The notes below the pieces were generated by a model that worked only from the letters and a program-made list of their open reading frames with translations, ran no database searches and had not been told where the DNA came from. A stretch of 64,000 nt of DNA from Mastigias papua (Eukaryota > Cnidaria > Scyphozoa > Rhizostomeae > Mastigiidae), in the NCBI GenBank assembly GCA_964019165.1, contig OZ025283.1:2363501-2427500 (forward strand), written 5' to 3'. The position numbers were made by a program, and so were the translations under genes. The first letter of the stretch is position 1, and the number at the start of each line of letters is the position of its first letter. Positions 12,095 through 23,417 of this stretch are shown piece after piece.

Positions 12095-12844
12095 AGCCTG
12101 AAATACACTGTCCACTTTATTGGATTCGATTAGATGGATCATCCAATTTATAGGATGAAAACGCCTGTTTACACTCATCCAATAAATTGGAACGATTTCT
12201 GTACAACTTCCTCATTTCATCATGGATTTGAAGGACAAGTGTTTCGCTGCAGCAATCATTGTTGCCATCATTAGTAAAAAGCAAAAAAGACAGCTCCAGA
12301 AAAAGCAAAGATCAGTTTCCGTTAAGCCATGGCTAACCCAACGTAATGAGCTCGGTGTAGGTAACACTCTGTTACAGGAATGTTGGCTGGAGAATGATGA
12401 GGAATACAAATAGGTTTCAAGAAAGTCATCTGAAAATTTTGAGGAGCTCCCAAGCCTCATTGGATTTGAGATTCAAAAACAAGACACCTTACTTCGTGAT
12501 GCAATTCCCGCGCAAATGAAGCTGGCTGCAACGATTCGATTTCCAGCTACTGGCAACAGTTACACAGACCTGCATTATTCATTTCGCATTCACTTTGCAA
12601 GTGTGTGCACAAAAGATAAGACGTGAAAATATTTGGGACATGTCCTTTTAGCGCCAAGAGGAACAATAGGGATTATAGGAACAATGGAAAAAAGTTGGAT
12701 GAAAGTTGAACACGTCCAACTTTTTTAATGGACGTTTCAATTTGTTGGATGAGCCAAATATCATCAAATTTTCGCGTCTACACCATCAAATGTTTTGCAT
12801 TCCAATACATTGGATCCAATACATTGGATAGTATATTTCAGGCT
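12095..12844 (+). mobile_element. Harbinger-4: internally deleted Harbinger element
   Basis: TAA at 12092-12094 and 12845-12847 flanks a 750-bp element whose ends are AGCCTGAAATACACTGTCCA and the inverted complement reading TATTTCAGGCT at 12844. Several TTGGAT/ATCCAA motifs recur near both ends (for example 12116-12196 and 12720-12835), typical of subterminal transposase binding sites. The interior holds only the N-terminal part of a transposase gene, so the copy would need a transposase from elsewhere. Confidence 0.85.
12222..12610 (+). pseudogene. Harbinger-4 transposase, N-terminal remnant
   Basis: The frame starts at ATG 12222 with MDLKDKCFAAAIIVAII and a basic stretch, then VKPWLTQRNELGVGNTLLQE, the usual N-terminus of Harbinger transposases. 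A TAG at 12411-12413 interrupts it. The same frame continues with FEELPSLIGFEIQKQDTLL and ATGNSYTDLHYSFRI, the HTH region before the DDE core. Similarity ends near 12605 and the whole catalytic core is deleted. Confidence 0.75.
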
Positions 12845-12847
12845 TAA

Positions 12848-15190
12848 AGACAAGTACTGAATATGGTCATGTAGGAAGACACCATGGCAGCGTGTACCAT
12901 CAGGCTCTTTAATGAGAAGGTGCTTGTCAGGCAGATGTTAGGGAAAGGGAGAAGAAAAAACATGGTATGAGATGAATAAACGGGGTATTGACTTAAGAAG
13001 GAAGCTAAGTACGTTGTGCATAATGGAGGGATATTATCTGTGATAGTCAGGCTTGTGTATAGCAAATGCTGTGGGGTATAGTGTAATGATCGATAAAGTA
13101 GAGGAGTGGGTACTTAGTGTGATATGCGAGTTGTATGTAGATTGTAGAAGTATACCTCCTGAAAGCAGATTTGTAATAATGTAGTGGAAGGGGGGTGTAT
13201 AATGATGGGAAGTACTGTGCAGGTGTGCATAAGAGTGGATGGGAAATGGTGTTATCAGTGGTAAGCAGTAGAAGTGAAATAAAATGGAGCCAGAGGTGAA
13301 AGCAAAATATAGTTGAATAAGATGGGGGCTGTAGTACTTACATAGCTGGGTACCAGACCCCTAGATAGAAGCACATGATGTGTCATTAGATAGAGATTCT
13401 TGCGCTATGATTGAAATATGAAGTGATCATTGCCTCTGAGCCTCTAAATGTAGATTGCTGGACTAGAGAATCTTATGAAACAGTTAATGATAGAATACAA
13501 CAGGGGCTCAGCTAAAAAAGTGAAAAGAAAGTGGTGCATATGGAGGAAAGACTGGAGGTGGCTAGAGCATTTTTTATGCAGACAACAGAGACTGTTATTG
13601 CGATAAAGCAAGAAGTGGAGGAGATAAAAAGGACCTGGGAAAGTGGTGAGGCAGATGGAAGAAATAGAGGAATGAAGGAAGATGGAGGAAAGTTTAAATG
13701 AAGAGTTTCCTATCAACAAGATAGAAGAAGGTAAGTGTTACTTTGGGTTGTTTGAGCGAAATGTATACTTTGTCTGTTAAAAGTAATTAGTTTATTTAGG
13801 GATTGATCATTGTGTGTGTGTTGTATGTAGCATTGCAAATAAAATAGGGGGCCCCACGAATGGTAGTGTCCATGCTGATGGGCTGAGCAGGGAACATAAA
13901 AACGGGAGATAAACCCAAGAATGTCTATATCAAAGAGCATGGGAGAGGTGTGTTAATGAGCTTGTAGTGGTGCAGAATATGTAATTTCGTAATGGTTGCT
14001 ATGTTGTATATGGTGTCTTCAAAGAAAGAAATGTATGGTACTTAGGGAATTAACTGATAGTTTATGTGAAATGCTAAGGTGTAACCAGCAATAGAGTAAA
14101 TATGAGTATTACCGTATCCTAACTAAATAAAATGAGTACCTCTGAGGAGTAACAAAAGTACTTTTGGTACTACATGGTGCAGGTTAATGTAATAAGAGGA
14201 ATATTCCTCCGCTCTAGTGCATGAGAGTTAATGTGGTATATCATGTGCCACATGATCTATGGACAAAAGTAATGGTATTTGTAGCTATTATACAGAATGT
14301 AACTGGCATAGTGTTGAAAAATAATTGGAATCTATAACTGGAATCTATAACTGGAATCTGTGTCCTTTCTATGACTATTACAACAATCTCTGTGTGAACA
14401 TGCCCTGAACTACAAATGCATGGTCTTGTAAGGAACCATTATGTACATGGAATTGCGTACAGATGTCAGCAATCATGACTGGAACTGTGGAATCCCCCTG
14501 TAGTTCTCATGCTACACTATAGCAAAATGAAAAATTAACAACACTGAAAGAACAACATGTCTAAAAGGCCTAGGAATGATACATATATTGGGACAACTTA
14601 GTACACACAAATAAACAGTCATTCCTAACAAAGGGAACAATGAAAATGGTGGGAAGGTTGCCTTGTAACATCACAGGTCCATTGTCATAGGAGAAGAGAT
14701 ATCAAGAAACCGAGAAATCGAGAAATGAAGACTCCCTCAGTAGCCTTAAAAAAGAGAAATCAGGAAATAAAGACTTTCTCAGTAGCTTTACAAAGAGGTG
14801 TGAAAATAGTAAAGCAGAGAGAGGAAAGTCTTGTTTATTACAGGTATGACTGGTATGAGCAGGTCGCACATAGTTTAGTGTGGACAATAAATCAATGAAG
14901 AAAAATAATGATATCCTACGTTGTTTGAATGCACATGAAAAGCAATTTCTAAGCGCTAATATAGATAGGAATAGAACAGTAACCATAGTGTAAATGGCGT
15001 AGTACACTGAAGCAACAGCAGGACGACAATGTAGGGAATAAAATGAAAGGGGTTGGAAGGAACTGTCATTGCGATACTACCCGTGAAGGAAGGTCTTGGA
15101 ATCTCCATAAAATTTTGAAAGTAAGTGCTCCCAGAACAGTAGGGGAATACTGAAATCTCAAGTTTAACCCTTTGTCGTGAAAGCAGCCAC
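12848..15190. other. Non-coding stretch, no gene recognised
   Basis: AT-rich DNA with no supported gene. A 16-bp phrase, TGGAATCTATAACTGG-like, is repeated three times in tandem near 14326-14360. Confidence 0.4.
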
Positions 15191-15193
15191 TTA

Positions 15194-15528
15194 AGGCCGA
15201 TTTATAGTTGGTATCATGCTCGTATCATGCAACCAATCATCATCACCAACACTTCAACGCGCGAAACTGACAATGATGAGGCAGTGCAGAATGTCAATCA
15301 GATGGACCCCATATCACGTTGTCCACTTGCATGATACAAAAAATAATGGAGTTGAACTCCATTCAACTTTTCAGACTTGTATCATGCAAAATGGATTTAC
15401 AGATGTCACAAAATAGGGATTCCTGCTGAGACACAATCACAACTATGAAGTGCGCTGTTTGTTTTGACATGTGTTAAGTGAACTGGAATGGTGTATCATG
15501 CATGATCAAATGAACTATAAATCTGCCC
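15194..15528. mobile_element. 335-bp MITE with Harbinger-type ends
   Basis: TTA at 15191-15193 and 15529-15531 flanks inverted ends: AGGCCGATTTATAGTT on the left and AACTATAAATCTGCCC on the right. Further in, TATCATGC motifs recur several times in both orientations. No coding capacity. The TTA duplication and the AGGC start match the Harbinger superfamily. Confidence 0.8.
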
Positions 15529-15531
15529 TTA

Positions 15532-16709
15532 CCAGGTAGCTGTACGAGGACCTCTTGCTCATATTCACATGGTAATATCAGTCCCTGTCAATGACAGTCC
15601 AACAAGATAAAGGTATGGTTTGGTTATACAATGCAAAACATAAAAGCAAATAATACATAAATCTCATAAGGAATACAATATGAGTCACCTCCTCTTCTAC
15701 CTGGCATATGACAACAGAGTAGGAAGTGTGGTGATGCAGGGAGCAGAATACAACAGGCTGGAGAGGAACTGTCATGGCGGTAATAGCCCCGAGGGACTGT
15801 AGCGGAATCGTGATAAACACAGGTGAACATATCGTTAAAGAATGTGAGCACACCAACACCTCATAGGAATAATATCAAGAAAAGTTAGAGAGTAAACCAC
15901 ACACACTTTGAACATCTGGCAATGAGAATGACACACACAGAGCACTCACTTCCTTGACTGAACTTAGGGGAATGGAAACCTCTGACAACAGTCATATTAT
16001 CCATAAGAACTTAAACTCTTAACAGTAAGTCATATATAAAACTGAAAAGTTATGCCCAACTGAGGTCAGCAATGACCATATCTAGCATTCTATGTAGCAC
16101 AATTCATCATGAAAGAAAACGATTTCCTATCCCATCTACACATGCATTAAATTCAAGGAATAAATATAACAATCCAGCAAGGAATACAGTAAACATATCA
16201 TATCTATTTCATCACAATGGTGTAAGATACCCACAACAATCCAGAGAATACATTCAATCTGATCGGAGAGGAAGTATCATGTCGAAATACAGGGGTCGTG
16301 CAAGATTTTGATGAGCAGATTCAAGGAGTTGTCAAGTACTGTTCAAGGACTAAATTAAAGATTTTCAAGGACATGTAAATTAATCAACCTTTGTGGTTAT
16401 TCCATGTCTTCTGAAAAGTTCAAATAACTATTACGAACTAATATACAGTCTTAGTCTCCGTACATAGAGCCACAAAAGTAATAATGTATTGTTTGTATTG
16501 AATTTGGACTCTGAGATTTATCAAACCTACTAGAACAAAGACTAACACTCTTCTATTCTCACATTGCGAAAGTCATTTTTATTGCACACTGCTATAGGGC
16601 TTTTGGTATGTTTTACTTAAACAGAAAACATGCTTTTTCCAAAGGTATCAAAATGTGAAGCAGATGAAAACATATGTATATTAATAACATTCAAAACTTT
16701 AGATCTTTT
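15532..16709. other. Non-coding stretch, no gene recognised
   Basis: No frame with recognisable motifs on either strand. The last part may include the 3' untranslated end of the hAT-like relic that begins at 16710 on the minus strand. Confidence 0.4.
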
Positions 16710-18188
16710 TCATAAAGTAGCATTTTTAGTCTTCCTTTTTAGTTCTACAACTCTATCATTAATTTGAAGGGGTTCCAGCTCCAAGTCTCCAATCGTTCTT
16801 CTAAAGCTATTGGCCTTTGCAACATGTACAATATTCCGTTCTTGCTCTGCAAAATCCATGAGTTTGTCAACGATGTGCTCTAATAGAGATGCATCTTCCA
16901 GTATCCGCTTCCTTTTGGTTTGCAATGAAAAGATTTCATCATACACTTTCCTATTCTGGCATGCTTTCTTTTTCTCCTATTCCATATCCTGCTGCTTTCT
17001 TTGTTCTATTCTATATGCAGATGATGCGTTCATTGCAGAATTTCTGAGCTCCCGGTCAATCTTTATGTTTAAGACCCTGCCACACTTCTGAATATGGCCA
17101 TATATTGTGCTCAATGCAACTACTGACCTTTCTTTAAAGCTGTACTGCATCATGTGATTTTTGATACTAAATCCCCTCTCAACACCTGCTTGACCATGGG
17201 CCATCACAAGTAGGCATTTCACAAGATGCCATAATAGCTTTAAGTCTTCCTTGACATGCAAAAGATCAGCTAAAAGAGTCAATTCTTTCACCTTTGACCA
17301 TGTCATAGCCCTTAAACTTGAGAAGAATTTCAGGGTTACCATGGATCATGGTAGACACAAACTGCTCATATTGATGCTTTAGATTGTCTGCATCAATTTC
17401 CTGAACTCGATTTGCACTGATTACGCAATTTAATAGCCTTTCAAAAAGCCTGACAGAAGAACAACAGGCCCTGCAATGAGGCGAGGGTCAACGCATCTAA
17501 AGCAACATATGATAGGATGCTTGAGAGGACACTTTTCCAATATCTTTTCTAAGGCAGCAATCAAGAAAGACCTGCATTGGATCCTGAATTCAATTTCTTC
17601 TCCTTCTGTGATTTTGCCGTTTCTCAATAAACTACTAATTCCCTCTTTGTTGCAATACCAATGTCAAGTGCTTTTGATGGTTTGATGTTGTCTGTTGATG
17701 TAACATATATTTCAGCAAGCTTGAGATATGACGTAGCATGCTCCAATACACCTGCTTTGAGAACTCTTGCCATGGTTGTCCTTAGAAGGCTGTATAGATC
17801 TGATGCAAGAAATGGTATTATGGGCCGATCTGCTTGGTATAAGTCCAGGAATGGCTGGAAGTCACAAGCAACTGAAAGTCAAAAGAGGTGCTTGGCTCTT
17901 AACAGCTTGTCCAATAATACTGCATCTTGTATGGCCTTGTAGCCTTCGTGCTTCTTTGGCTGAGTCTTTCTAAAGCCCAGCGCACACAGCATGATTTTTG
18001 TTGCTGGCAACAAAGATTTTTATCAGCAGCGACTATTCATGTTTCCCTGCACACAGAAAGATACCTGCCGGAGGTATGCCTCTCTTCAGGTTCTCAGACT
18101 CGTTCCTGAAGTAGCCGCCAACTGTTTTCGCGCCAATAATTGCAACTTCGTTGGAGATGGACTCGACAAAAAGCAGAAAGTACTATTG

Positions 18189-20122
18189 ATGGCAATTATT
18201 CTTCTTTTGAAACGAAGAAGAAAGCAGCAAACAAATAGGAAAGTATGGCAAATGTTGTGGATTGGACGCAGGAGGGAAAACGGTGCATTCCACACTCTAA
18301 TGCAAGAGTTACTTACTGAGGACAAACCTATGTACACACTCTATTTTTGTTTAGACGAGTGGCTGTTCAAATATGTTTTGGAACATGTATGCAGTGCTAT
18401 ATGTAAGCAAGACACTCACATGCGTCAAGCAATAAGTGCAGATGAAAGACTCTCTGTTACACTTCGATATTTGGCAACAGGTGATCATTCAAACTATCTT
18501 TCATTTTCGTATTTAATGATATAAGCAAAGCTTGCCAAGTTTTATAGTAGGGCCTTCAATCTGTCCCCATGGGACTTCAATATATGCTTAGCTATTACCA
18601 GAGCAAAGTAATAATGAGGTTCTTCTTTACAGGGGAGTCATTTCATAGCCTAGGATTGTCCTATCGAATTGGAGAGTGAACAATTTCATTACTTGTATCA
18701 GAAACCTGCCAGGCAATTTATGAAAACCTAAGAGATAAATATCTGAAGGTAAGACAACTATTGGATATATTCATATCATAAATCATTGTTCACAAAATGA
18801 GTTTGATTCTCCATTCCTTGTATTATCAAGCATGTCCCTGTATGTCCATGTTTGTCCACTTGGGCCAACCAAAGGCTGCTGGCTTGAGAACATACCACCT
18901 GGGCAACAGCTCATTTGAGCTTGAAATATGGCATTTTGAATATTAGTCATTGCCATTAATCTTGTACGTTGATCCATGACAGATAAAGCTTGTGAAACAT
19001 AAGTCCCAAATGCAGCTGCAGGATTTGCAGCTTCTTTGCTTTTTGTCACATCATCTTCCTCTTTTATGGATGCTGAAAGGTTCCGTAGAAATAACAGCTC
19101 CTCGTCATCTTTCTTCTGCCTTTCTGTCTTCCTTTTTTTGGCTGAATCCAGTGGCACACTGGTAGACTTTTTCATGTTTACTTCATATGCTTCATTATCT
19201 TCTGGCTTCAAATCAGGTCCATCCTCTTGGCAGGCTGCTTGGTCTTGCATTGGAGCTGCACCTCCAACACTTAACTGAAAAGAAAATTTTTATCTTTTAG
19301 GTTCCCAGCACATCTGATGAGTGGAAAACAATCAGTGATGGCTTTCTTTCAAAATGGAATTACCCATTATGTGTTGGTGCCCTTGATGGCAAACATATAG
19401 CACTTAAAAAGCCAGACAACTCTGGGTCAGAGTACTTGAACTATAAGGGGTACTTCAGCATAGTCCTCTTTGCACTTGCAAGTTATGACTATAAACTACT
19501 ATTTGTTGATGTGGGTGCTGGTGGTAGACATGGTGATGCTGGTCTCTTTGAATCATCATCTCTAAAAGCAAAGATAGATGAGAAGTCAAGTGGGTTTCCA
19601 GAGCCAGATGTGCTTTGGAACAATGGTTTGAAGTGTCATTACCATGTCATAGGTGATGATGCTTTTCCATTGAGAAATGACATTATGAAACCCTCCCCCT
19701 TCAGGCAGCTAGTACATGAACAGCATATATTTAACTACAGACTTTCAAGAGCTAGACGAACCGTCGAAAATGCATTTGGAATCATGGCAAATAGATTTAG
19801 AGTTCTGCTAACTAAAATCATATTGGAGCCGAAAAAGGCTGCAATGGTTGTGTTAGCAATATGCTGCCTGCACAATATGCTCATTGAAGAACAATGCTCA
19901 TATTCAAATGCACTTGACACTGAAAATCAGAGCCATGAAGGTAGCAATGGAAAGTGGCAGTTGAATGACATGTCAGGGCTACAGAAGACAAAATCTAGAA
20001 ATTATCCATTAAGTGCAAAAGGCCAATGCCAGTTGCTTAAAGAGTATTTCTGCTCAAAGTCTGGATTAGTTCCATGGCAAGATGACATGGTATCAACAAA
20101 AGTACAGACAAATACAAAGTGA
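18189..20122 (+). pseudogene. Harbinger-2 DDE transposase, three exons
   Basis: Predicted exons are 18189-18480, 18634-18748 and 19301-20122. Donors are GTGATC and GTAAGA; acceptors are TTTACAG and TTTTAG. The first junction rebuilds RYLATG-ESFHSL, a conserved phrase, and the second joins LRDKYLK to VPSTSDEWK. The catalytic core is in exon 3: GALDGKH, GDDAFPL and RTVENAFG supply the D, D and E. Exon 2 is one base short of an open frame (before 18677) and carries TGA at 18677-18679, so this copy looks inactive although exon 3 is fully open. Intron 2 contains the last exon of the antisense MADF gene. ATG 18189 was chosen because it precedes a basic segment at the family's usual distance. Confidence 0.85.
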
Positions 20123-20785
20123 AACATATATATTTTACCTCCAAATTGGAGATTGAGACTTTGTTTGAAATATATGGACATAAAAACTGAAGTCTCTCTT
20201 CAAGCCACTTGGTCATTTTTGTTTGTTTTGGCTTTGCACTGCCACTTACTAGTATTTTACATGCACGAGTAAGTTGGGTACAAAGGGAGCTCATTCTATT
20301 CTGCACTTGGGCTACTGAAATAAGACATAAATATCAATACGTAATGCCAGCAGAATCAATTTATAACCATCTCTTAAATTGACATCCGCCCGCAACAATA
20401 ACTACGTTGAAAATGTGTATACATTGGGTGCTGATGGATATCCAGCTGAAAGATGATAACTCTGAAAGGTAGTGTAGAGGTATTAGCATCTCTACCCATA
20501 TAAATGTAGTATACAAATAACATATAATTGCTGGTTTAGTTTTTCCATTGTCGTGCTCATATGCCTGTTAAAACAATTCACTATTGCTATTTAATTAGGC
20601 CTGTAAACATAAAGCTTACCACTTAAAGATAGCTCTGATGCCATTGCAGCTACAGCCGCAAGCCTCTTCATTCTGTCACAATACTCAGGCGAGTTTGTGA
20701 CATAGAGGCAAGCTCTTTGCTGCCACATTTCAACCAGCCTTTCCTCCTTGTTGTCAGTCCAAACTTCTACCATTGTATCCTCCAT
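18783..20785 (-). CDS. Harbinger-2 MADF (Myb/SANT-like) protein, three exons
   Basis: Minus-strand exons are 20785-20620, 20314-20139 and 19274-18783, with GT-AG junctions (GTAAGC/TTTCAG and GTAAAA/TTTCAG) and matching phases. They sum to 834 bases, an intact 277-residue frame. Exons 1 and 2 form a MADF domain (about residues 7-105: VEVWTDNKEERLVEMWQQ through WLEERLQFLCPYI). Exon 3 has an acidic and basic linker with a KKRKTERQKK nuclear-localisation-like patch, then a C-terminal block YVSQALSVMDQRTRLMAM typical of the second Harbinger protein. In this superfamily that protein binds DNA and helps carry the transposase into the nucleus. Intron 2 (20138-19275) contains the whole of transposase exon 3. 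Confidence 0.85.
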
Positions 20786-21187
20786 TTTTTCTTGGCAGAT
20801 AGTGAACTGAAGCACGTGGTCGGAGACGTAGTTCTGATTGGTTGAAGTATCATTATCCTGTCATCTGTCATCAGCAACAAAGAAAAATATCTAGCATGTT
20901 TGATACTGAATATCGTCGCCAGCGGCAACAATCTTTGATATGCGTTTCCCGCACACAACAAGTTTTAATCGCCAGAGACAAAGATCTTCGTCGCCAGTGA
21001 CAAAAATCGTGCTGTGTACACTGGGCTTAAGGTTGGCTTCTTTGTAATACTCTTGGAGAATGGGAATTAGTCATCGTAGTATATAGTGATTTTATACCAA
21101 CCAGTAAAGAAAACTATTAGCTATGTTGTAAAGATGGGATTAGTTTAGTTTTAAGTCCAAATCCTGTAGCCTTTACAAATATTTTGT

Positions 21188-21480
21188 TGTTGTGTATACA
21201 AAACTAAAGGTTAAAATAAGACATAAAGAGTAATCGAAGCCACACCCTGTAACTCTACGTAAGTGCAAGTCTCTTGTGATGAATCGATGTGCTTTGAATA
21301 CACAACAATGAAAACCCTAGTACAGTAGGGTTTATTAATGACAAGCAAAATGAGACGGTCTGCGCTGTGTAAAGTTAAATTCTCAGAATGATAAGAATTG
21401 TACCAATCATCAGCTATCCACCTGTAATCAGCGTTTCGGGGGTTTAAGGACAGTACACTATCGATTGCAGGCCCCCAACA
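21188..21480 (-). repeat. LTR-A: 293-bp LTR copy
   Basis: The sequence starts TGTTGTGTATAC and ends GGCCCCCAACA, so the ends are TGTTG...CAACA. It is a close copy of LTR-C at 59661-59954 and of the split LTR-B at 44597-44737 plus 57618-57685. On the minus strand it has an AATAAA signal. No clear target duplication flanks it and no internal region is attached, so it may be a truncated element rather than a clean solo LTR. Confidence 0.7.
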
Positions 21481-21806
21481 CCGCAAAAGGGGCATCATCG
21501 TACAAATTGAAAGAGAAGTGTAGAATAGGACAATGAGATACAATTGAGATAAAATGTATCGAATGTACATTTACATATATCCCTGCATATCATGACTTAA
21601 GCTTAGTGTGTATCAAGGTTTATTCCAGTGTTGCGAGTTTGACAAAGGATATTGTAAGTTGAAATATAGCCAAGTGAGAAGGAAAGGCTGGTTTGAGACA
21701 GTCATAGATTCTTGATATAGTAGTATCTGGTATGAAAATGAGTACGGTATACGTACATTAGAATAATGGATAGGTTATGTTATAATTTCGTATGGACTAT
21801 GTTATG

Positions 21807-22741
21807 TTATAATTTTGTATGGACTAAGATGTCTCTAATGTTACGATTTCGTTTGAAAGCCATTATCGGTTTCTCACGGTGAATTGGATTTAGTGCAATG
21901 TCTTTCATGATCGTACTCCAATGGTTGTTTAGTATGAGGCCGATTGACTTTGTGTTTGTGTTGAAAGGAATGACAAAGGGTAAAATACCCTCATCAGGTG
22001 TTTCTTTTTCCTTTAATAGATCAGTTTGTGACTGTGTACATACTTTGGAAAATACAGATTGAATAAGGGTAGGATCGTATCCCTTAGAAACCAAAGAACT
22101 AAATAAGTTTTTGAGATGAAAGTCCAGTTCCTCATCCTGTGTAATAATTTGTCGATAACGGATTGCCTGACTGTAAATAATGCTCTTCTCACTACTAGCT
22201 AGGTGAAATGACTGTGCGTGGAGTAGTGAGCAAATGTCGGTTGGTGTTTTCTACAAGGTTGTGTTTATTGACCCAGTGGTGTTGACATATGTGATCGTAT
22301 CAAGAAATGGTAGTTCTTTCAATGAGAAGTCCATTTCGAATTGGATTGAGTGATGAAGTCTGTTCATATGAGAGTGAAATTCATGTACTTGGTCTAGGCT
22401 GTGTGTCCAAATAACATAAATATCATCAATATATCGTTTCCAAAGATAGTGGGTGCGACCCCAGGGGCTGTGGATATAGTTCGGGTTTCAAAGTCATCCA
22501 TACAAATATTAGCATAGTTCGGTGCACAGGGGGTGTCCATTGCTGTGCCATGAATTTGTAAATAGAAATTACCATCAAATAGAAAATAGTTCTTTTTCAT
22601 AATGAAGTCTAGGATGGTTTTTATTTGTTGTAAAGGTAAAGGCAATGTATTATGATAGAATTTCCTCAAAGTGGTGAGACAACATGAGATGCCCTCATCA
22701 TGAGGGATGTTCGTGTATAGTGACGTAACATCGAAAGTTCG
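21807..22741 (-). pseudogene. Penelope-like element reverse transcriptase relic
   Basis: The minus strand reads FDVTSLYTNIPHDEGISC at about 22735, FDGNFYLQIHGTAM near 22580, and KRYIDDIYVIWTHSLDQ near 22440, the catalytic YIDD block of Penelope-like reverse transcriptases. It continues through LKELPFLDT to HLKNLFSSLVSKGYDP and NRNIRDILVHTKL. Frame changes (near 22450) and a stop near 22260 show decay. The GIY-YIG endonuclease that normally follows is not present; after 21820 there is only a 27-bp duplicated phrase. The 5' end stops abruptly at 22741 against the Copia fragment. Confidence 0.8.
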
Positions 22742-23349
22742 AGCTCCTTAAAAATGAAAAAGAGACATTGATGACAAGATTTGCTATGAAAGATCTAGGA
22801 GAAGCGAAATTCTGCTTAGGACTTCAAATTATCTGCAAAAGAAAAGAAGGAAAGATGTTATTGCTGCAGAAAAGTTATCTTGAAAATCTTCTAGAAAAGT
22901 TTGGAATGGAAAATTCAAAGCCAATTTCCACACCTCAAGACCTTGGTATGAAGCTCAGCAAAAATGATGGCAAACCAATCGAAACAAAGCGTTATCAAGC
23001 AGCTATAGGAGGTCTTGCGTATGCTGTATGTGCAACAAGACCTGAGCTTGCAGCAGCATTAAGTTCACTAAACCAATATAGTTCAAATCCGAGCCAAGAA
23101 CATTGGAAAACAGTGAAACGAGTTTTAAGTTATATTAAAGGAACATTGGATTATGGATTACTGTATCAATCTTTGCAGCATGGAAACCTGGACTTTTTCC
23201 AGGATGCCAAAAGACTACTAGAATTGCATCAAGCAAAGGCACAGTATGCCTTCGTAGACATTAATTGCAAAATAGGGGCAAAACTTTGCGATGATACGTT
23301 GTTTTTTCCAAGATCCATTGCAGAGCTGAAAAATAAGATGGAAATATAA
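22742..23349 (+). pseudogene. Ty1/Copia pol fragment (end of RT to RNase H linker)
   Basis: The frame opens with FAMKDLGEAKFCLGLQI, then YLENLLEKFGMENSKPISTP, YQAAIGGLAYAVCATRPEL and EHWKTVKRVLSYIKGTLDYG. This order is diagnostic of the Copia RT C-terminus and the connection to RNase H. After GLLYQ (about 23170) the sequence no longer resembles Copia although the frame stays open to 23349. No LTR is visible on either side. It abuts the Penelope relic exactly at 22741/22742, suggesting insertion or recombination. Confidence 0.8.
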
Positions 23350-23417
23350 GCGACAATCGTATCCGTCCCCACTCTTGAACACAAGCTTTAACCCTTGGGG
23401 CTTAAAAAGTTGTTATC

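Larger units (their letters stand above)
17974..21027. mobile_element. Harbinger-2: complete two-gene Harbinger transposon
   Basis: The element is 3,054 bp. Its ends, AGCCCAGCGCACACAGCATG at 17974 and the inverted complement ending GCTGTGTACACTGGGCT at 21027, stay similar for about 45 bp. TAA is duplicated at 17971-17973 and 21028-21030. It carries a plus-strand transposase gene and a minus-strand MADF gene, each with three exons. Removing it restores the frame of the hAT-like relic, so the insertion boundaries are firm. Confidence 0.93.
16710..21066 (-). pseudogene. hAT-like transposase-type gene, C-terminal relic split by Harbinger-2
   Basis: On the minus strand, coding similarity runs from about 21066 to 21028, skips the Harbinger-2 insertion (17974-21027), and continues from 17973 to 16710. 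Rejoined, it passes from LQEYYKEANL directly to RKTQPKKHEGYKAIQDA in one frame. Downstream are FQPFLDLYQADRPIIPFL and HGQAGVERGFSIKNHMMQ, the latter resembling the hAT C-terminal dimerisation region. Defects include a TGA near 17890, a frame change near 17280 and a TAG near 16982. The N-terminus is not in the window. The family call rests on the C-terminal motif and the general pattern, so a domesticated hAT-derived gene is also possible. Confidence 0.6.

Noticed and set aside
13444..13940. Overlapping minus-strand frames of 75-91 residues
   Set aside because: Their composition reflects purine-rich DNA on the plus strand. No family motif was seen.
14702..15007. 101-residue minus-strand frame
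   Set aside because: Serine- and phenylalanine-rich with repeated RLLRES/KLLRKS phrases from a short DNA duplication. Not convincing as a protein.
21188..21480. LTR-A as a clean solo LTR
   Set aside because: No matching target duplication flanks it, so truncation or rearrangement is equally possible. Kept only as an LTR copy.
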